Assembly (NCBI GenBank): GCA_900552075.1
Contig: URYL01000005.1
Coordinates: forward strand, 62,001 to 126,000
Direction: 5' to 3'
Source of the DNA: an uncultured Bacteroides sp.
GTDB taxonomy: Bacteria > Bacteroidota > Bacteroidia > Bacteroidales > Bacteroidaceae
Length of the DNA: 64,000 bases
The notes under the pieces were generated by a model. The model was not told the origin of the DNA. It did no database searches and saw only the letters and a list, made by a program, of their open reading frames with translations. Both the position numbers and the translations under genes were made by a program. The stretch's first letter is position 1. Each line of letters starts with the position of its first letter. Shown piece by piece: positions 61,993-64,000 of this stretch.

Positions 61993-63798
61993 ATGGAAGT
62001 AAATGAAACCAACCGCCCATTAACCGAGGCTCCAATGGAAAATCCCGTTGAAGCTCTGGTTCCTACTGTGGAAGAAACCGAAAAGGAAACATACACCCCG
62101 AAACAGACACTGGAAGAAGTGGTGCAACGCCTTAAGGAAATCAATGAAAAAAATGACCTGACCGACAAACAGGAAATTGACGTACTCAAACAAACATTCT
62201 ACAAGCTACAAAAGGCCAAACTAGAAGCGGCACGGAAAGCTTTCATCGATGAAGGAGGAAAGGCAGAAGAGTTTACCCCACAAGCAGAACCTGCGGAAGA
62301 GGAATTCAAAACAGTCATGAATGCCATCAAGGAAAAAAGGAATGCCTTGGCGGCTGCCCAGGAAAAAGAAAAAGAAGAAAACCTGACCAAAAAATTGGGC
62401 ATTTTGGAAAGAATGAAATTCCTGACCGAATCGCAGGAAGATACCAATAAGATTTACGACGATTTCAAGAAACTCCAACAGGAATGGAACGAAATCGGAC
62501 AAATACCTGCAGCCAAAGTCAATGAGCTCTGGAAAACATATCAGCTTTACACCGAAAAATTCTACGACATGGTGAAGCTGAACAATGAATTCCGCGAATA
62601 TGACTTCAAGAAAAACCTGGAACAGAAAACCCGTCTTTGCGAAGCGGCTGAAAAACTGGCCGACGAACCCGACGTCATTTCGGCCTTCCACCAACTGCAG
62701 AAGCTTCATCAGGAATTCCGAGCCATCGGACCAGTGGCCAAAGATTTGCGCGAAGCCATCTGGACACGTTTCAAAACTGCTTCTACGGTAATCAACAAAC
62801 GCCATCAGCAACACTTTGAGGAGTTGAAAGAGAAGGAACAGAACAATCTGGATCAGAAAACCGTGATTTGTGAGATTGTGGAAGGTATGGAATACGATAC
62901 CTTTACCACTTTCGCCGACTGGGAGGACAAAACCAAGGAAATTCTGGCCCTGCAGGCCAAATGGAAAACCATCGGCTATGCCCCACAGAAAATGAACGTC
63001 AAGATTTTTGAACGCTTCCGCGCGGCATGCGACGAATTCTTCCGCCGGAAAGCGGCGTTCTTCAAATCGGTCAAGGAAACCATGGCCGCCAATCTGGAAA
63101 AGAAAAAAGCACTCTGCGAGAAGGCCGAAGCCCTGAAAGACAGTACCAACTGGAAAGAAACAGCCGAAATCCTGACCAAACTCCAAAAGGAATGGAAAAC
63201 GGTCGGTCCGGTGGCCAAAAAGCATTCAGATGCTGTATGGAAACGTTTTATTGGTGCCTGTGACTATTTCTTCGAACAGAAAAACAAAGCTACTTCTTCA
63301 CAACGCACAGAAGAAGTAGAAAATCAGGCTAAAAAAGAAGATGTCATCAAGCGGATGGCTACTTTGGAAGCTTCCGGAGCGGCCGATGAAGCCACCGCAG
63401 AACAGGTACGTGCCCTGATGAAAGAATGGAACTCTATCGGCTTCGTTCCTTTCAAGGAAAAAGACCGTCTGTACAAAGAATTCCACGGACTGGTGGACAA
63501 GCTGTTTGACCGCCTGCACCTGTCGGCCACAGAAAAACGCCTGAACAACGTACGTACCGGCGGCAATAAAGAAAGTAACCTTTATCGTGACCGTGAACGT
63601 TTGGTTCGCACCTACGAAGGACTGAAGAACGACATCCAGACTTACGAAAATAACCTCGGCTTCCTGAATTCTTCTTCCAAGAAGGGAAACACACTGGTGG
63701 CCGACATCACCCGAAAGATTGAGCGTCTGAAAAAAGACATGGAACTGGTACTGGACAAAATCAAAGCCATTGACGAAAGCTTGAAAGAAAAAGAATAA
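61993..63798 (+). CDS. DUF349 repeat protein
   Basis: A 601-residue cytoplasmic protein, very rich in Lys and Glu and mostly coiled coil. It has at least four DUF349 units, each with a conserved Trp and a K.HS/..WKRF-like segment (for example VAKDLREAIWTRF near 250 and VAKKHSDAVWKRF near 410). The function is not established; the family is found in Bacteroidetes and Actinobacteria. It ends at a clear terminator. Confidence 0.85.
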   Translation: MEVNETNRPLTEAPMENPVEALVPTVEETEKETYTPKQTLEEVVQRLKEINEKNDLTDKQEIDVLKQTFYKLQKAKLEAARKAFIDEGGKAEEFTPQAEPAEEEFKTVMNAIKEKRNALAAAQEKEKEENLTKKLGILERMKFLTESQEDTNKIYDDFKKLQQEWNEIGQIPAAKVNELWKTYQLYTEKFYDMVKLNNEFREYDFKKNLEQKTRLCEAAEKLADEPDVISAFHQLQKLHQEFRAIGPVAKDLREAIWTRFKTASTVINKRHQQHFEELKEKEQNNLDQKTVICEIVEGMEYDTFTTFADWEDKTKEILALQAKWKTIGYAPQKMNVKIFERFRAACDEFFRRKAAFFKSVKETMAANLEKKKALCEKAEALKDSTNWKETAEILTKLQKEWKTVGPVAKKHSDAVWKRFIGACDYFFEQKNKATSSQRTEEVENQAKKEDVIKRMATLEASGAADEATAEQVRALMKEWNSIGFVPFKEKDRLYKEFHGLVDKLFDRLHLSATEKRLNNVRTGGNKESNLYRDRERLVRTYEGLKNDIQTYENNLGFLNSSSKKGNTLVADITRKIERLKKDMELVLDKIKAIDESLKEKE

Positions 63799-63817
63799 GA
63801 TAAATGTATCCTACCCT

Positions 63818-63857
63818 AAAGAGGTCACTTCAAACCTGAAGAATGACCTCTTTTTTA
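63818..63857 (+). terminator. Terminator after the DUF349 gene
   Basis: Hairpin AAAGAGGTCA / TGACCTCTTT with an inner TTC / GAA pair, followed by a T run, 20 bases after the stop. Confidence 0.9.
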
Positions 63858-63875
63858 TTTTAAACCCTCTCGGAC

Positions 63876-63955
63876 TTACTACGTAGCAATCCACTCATTA
63901 CTCCGTAGTAATACTTCCACTACCAGATAGTAATTACAATCTTACCTTATAGTAA
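63876..63955 (+). repeat. Phased-palindrome array, 22-bp period (TTACTacgtAGTAA type)
   Basis: Four units start at 63876, 63898, 63920 and 63942, an exact 22-bp period: TTACTACGTAGCAA, TTACTCCGTAGTAA, CTACCAGATAGTAA and TTACCTTATAGTAA. Arms TTAC/GTAA are kept while the spacers differ. The last unit extends into the 3' end of the partial minus-strand frame and contains its stop codon. Confidence 0.85.
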
Positions 63956-64000
63956 AATCTCTTCCAAATCATCGGGTACATACACTTTCCCCCCGAATTG
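63947..64000 (-). CDS. 3' end of an unidentified minus-strand gene
   Basis: Seventeen codons and a TAA stop on the minus strand, open to the window edge, read ...GGKVYVPDDLEEILL. The segment is too short to assign a family. It would converge on the DUF349 gene, which has its own terminator 90 bases away. It may be chance, as 17 open codons are not strong evidence, but a gene end here fits the gene spacing. Confidence 0.35.
   Translation of the reverse strand, partial: QFGGKVYVPDDLEEILL

Overview
The window is chromosomal DNA from a gut-type Bacteroidales bacterium, most likely Bacteroides or the related Phocaeicola. The gene content fits: an ExbB/ExbD operon with two ExbD copies, serine-type sulfatases, DUF3316 and DUF349 proteins, a non-thioester alpha-2-macroglobulin and a MeaB GTPase. 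The promoters also fit: most transcription starts are preceded by the Bacteroidetes -7 box TAnnTTTG, which in several cases decides the start codon.

Layout, left to right. 1-5.8 kb: end of lpxA, a pRiA4b ORF-3-like protein, miaA, then (minus) an AI-2E-type exporter, a small membrane protein and a FtsB/DivIC-like protein, divergent from dnaX. 5.8-7.7 kb: a minus-strand queuosine operon (precursor transporter, queC, queF) whose leader resembles a preQ1-I riboswitch. 8-10.7 kb: ferredoxin-nitroreductase, corA, nth. 10.7-16.8 kb: two secreted sulfatases and a GH2 glycosidase, a small glycan-degradation cassette without SusC/SusD. 16.8-23.4 kb: MerR regulator, M23 peptidase, alaS, a MATE transporter and an AraC regulator. 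23.5-29.4 kb: a five-gene efflux operon (TolC, HlyD-type lipoprotein, double ABC ATPase, two ABC-2 permeases) divergent from the AraC gene. 29.6-35.8 kb: parC, a DUF3316 protein, an S41 protease, tRNA-Leu and a second MATE transporter. 36-41.3 kb (minus): ExbD-ExbD-membrane protein-ExbB, tRNA-Ser, TatD, polyprenyl synthetase, TonB. 41.6-44.3 kb: cmk, ispH, pfkA. 44.3-48.7 kb (minus): potABCD polyamine importer. 48.8-59.4 kb (minus): meaB, DUF1573, alpha-2-macroglobulin, pepD and a LPG-synthase/flippase-like protein. 59.5-64 kb: rsmA, mgtE, a DUF349 protein, and the last codons of an unidentified minus-strand gene.

The most unusual signal is not a gene. Five intergenic regions (7.9, 29.45, 41.4, 61.7 and 63.9 kb) each hold four or five short palindromes at an exact period of 21 or 22 bp, about two turns of the DNA helix. 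The palindrome sequence differs between loci, except that the 7.9 and 41.4 kb copies are one 92-bp element in opposite orientations. Within an array the palindromes are kept while the spacers between them vary. I know of no named element with this architecture. Most of the rest is ordinary core genome.
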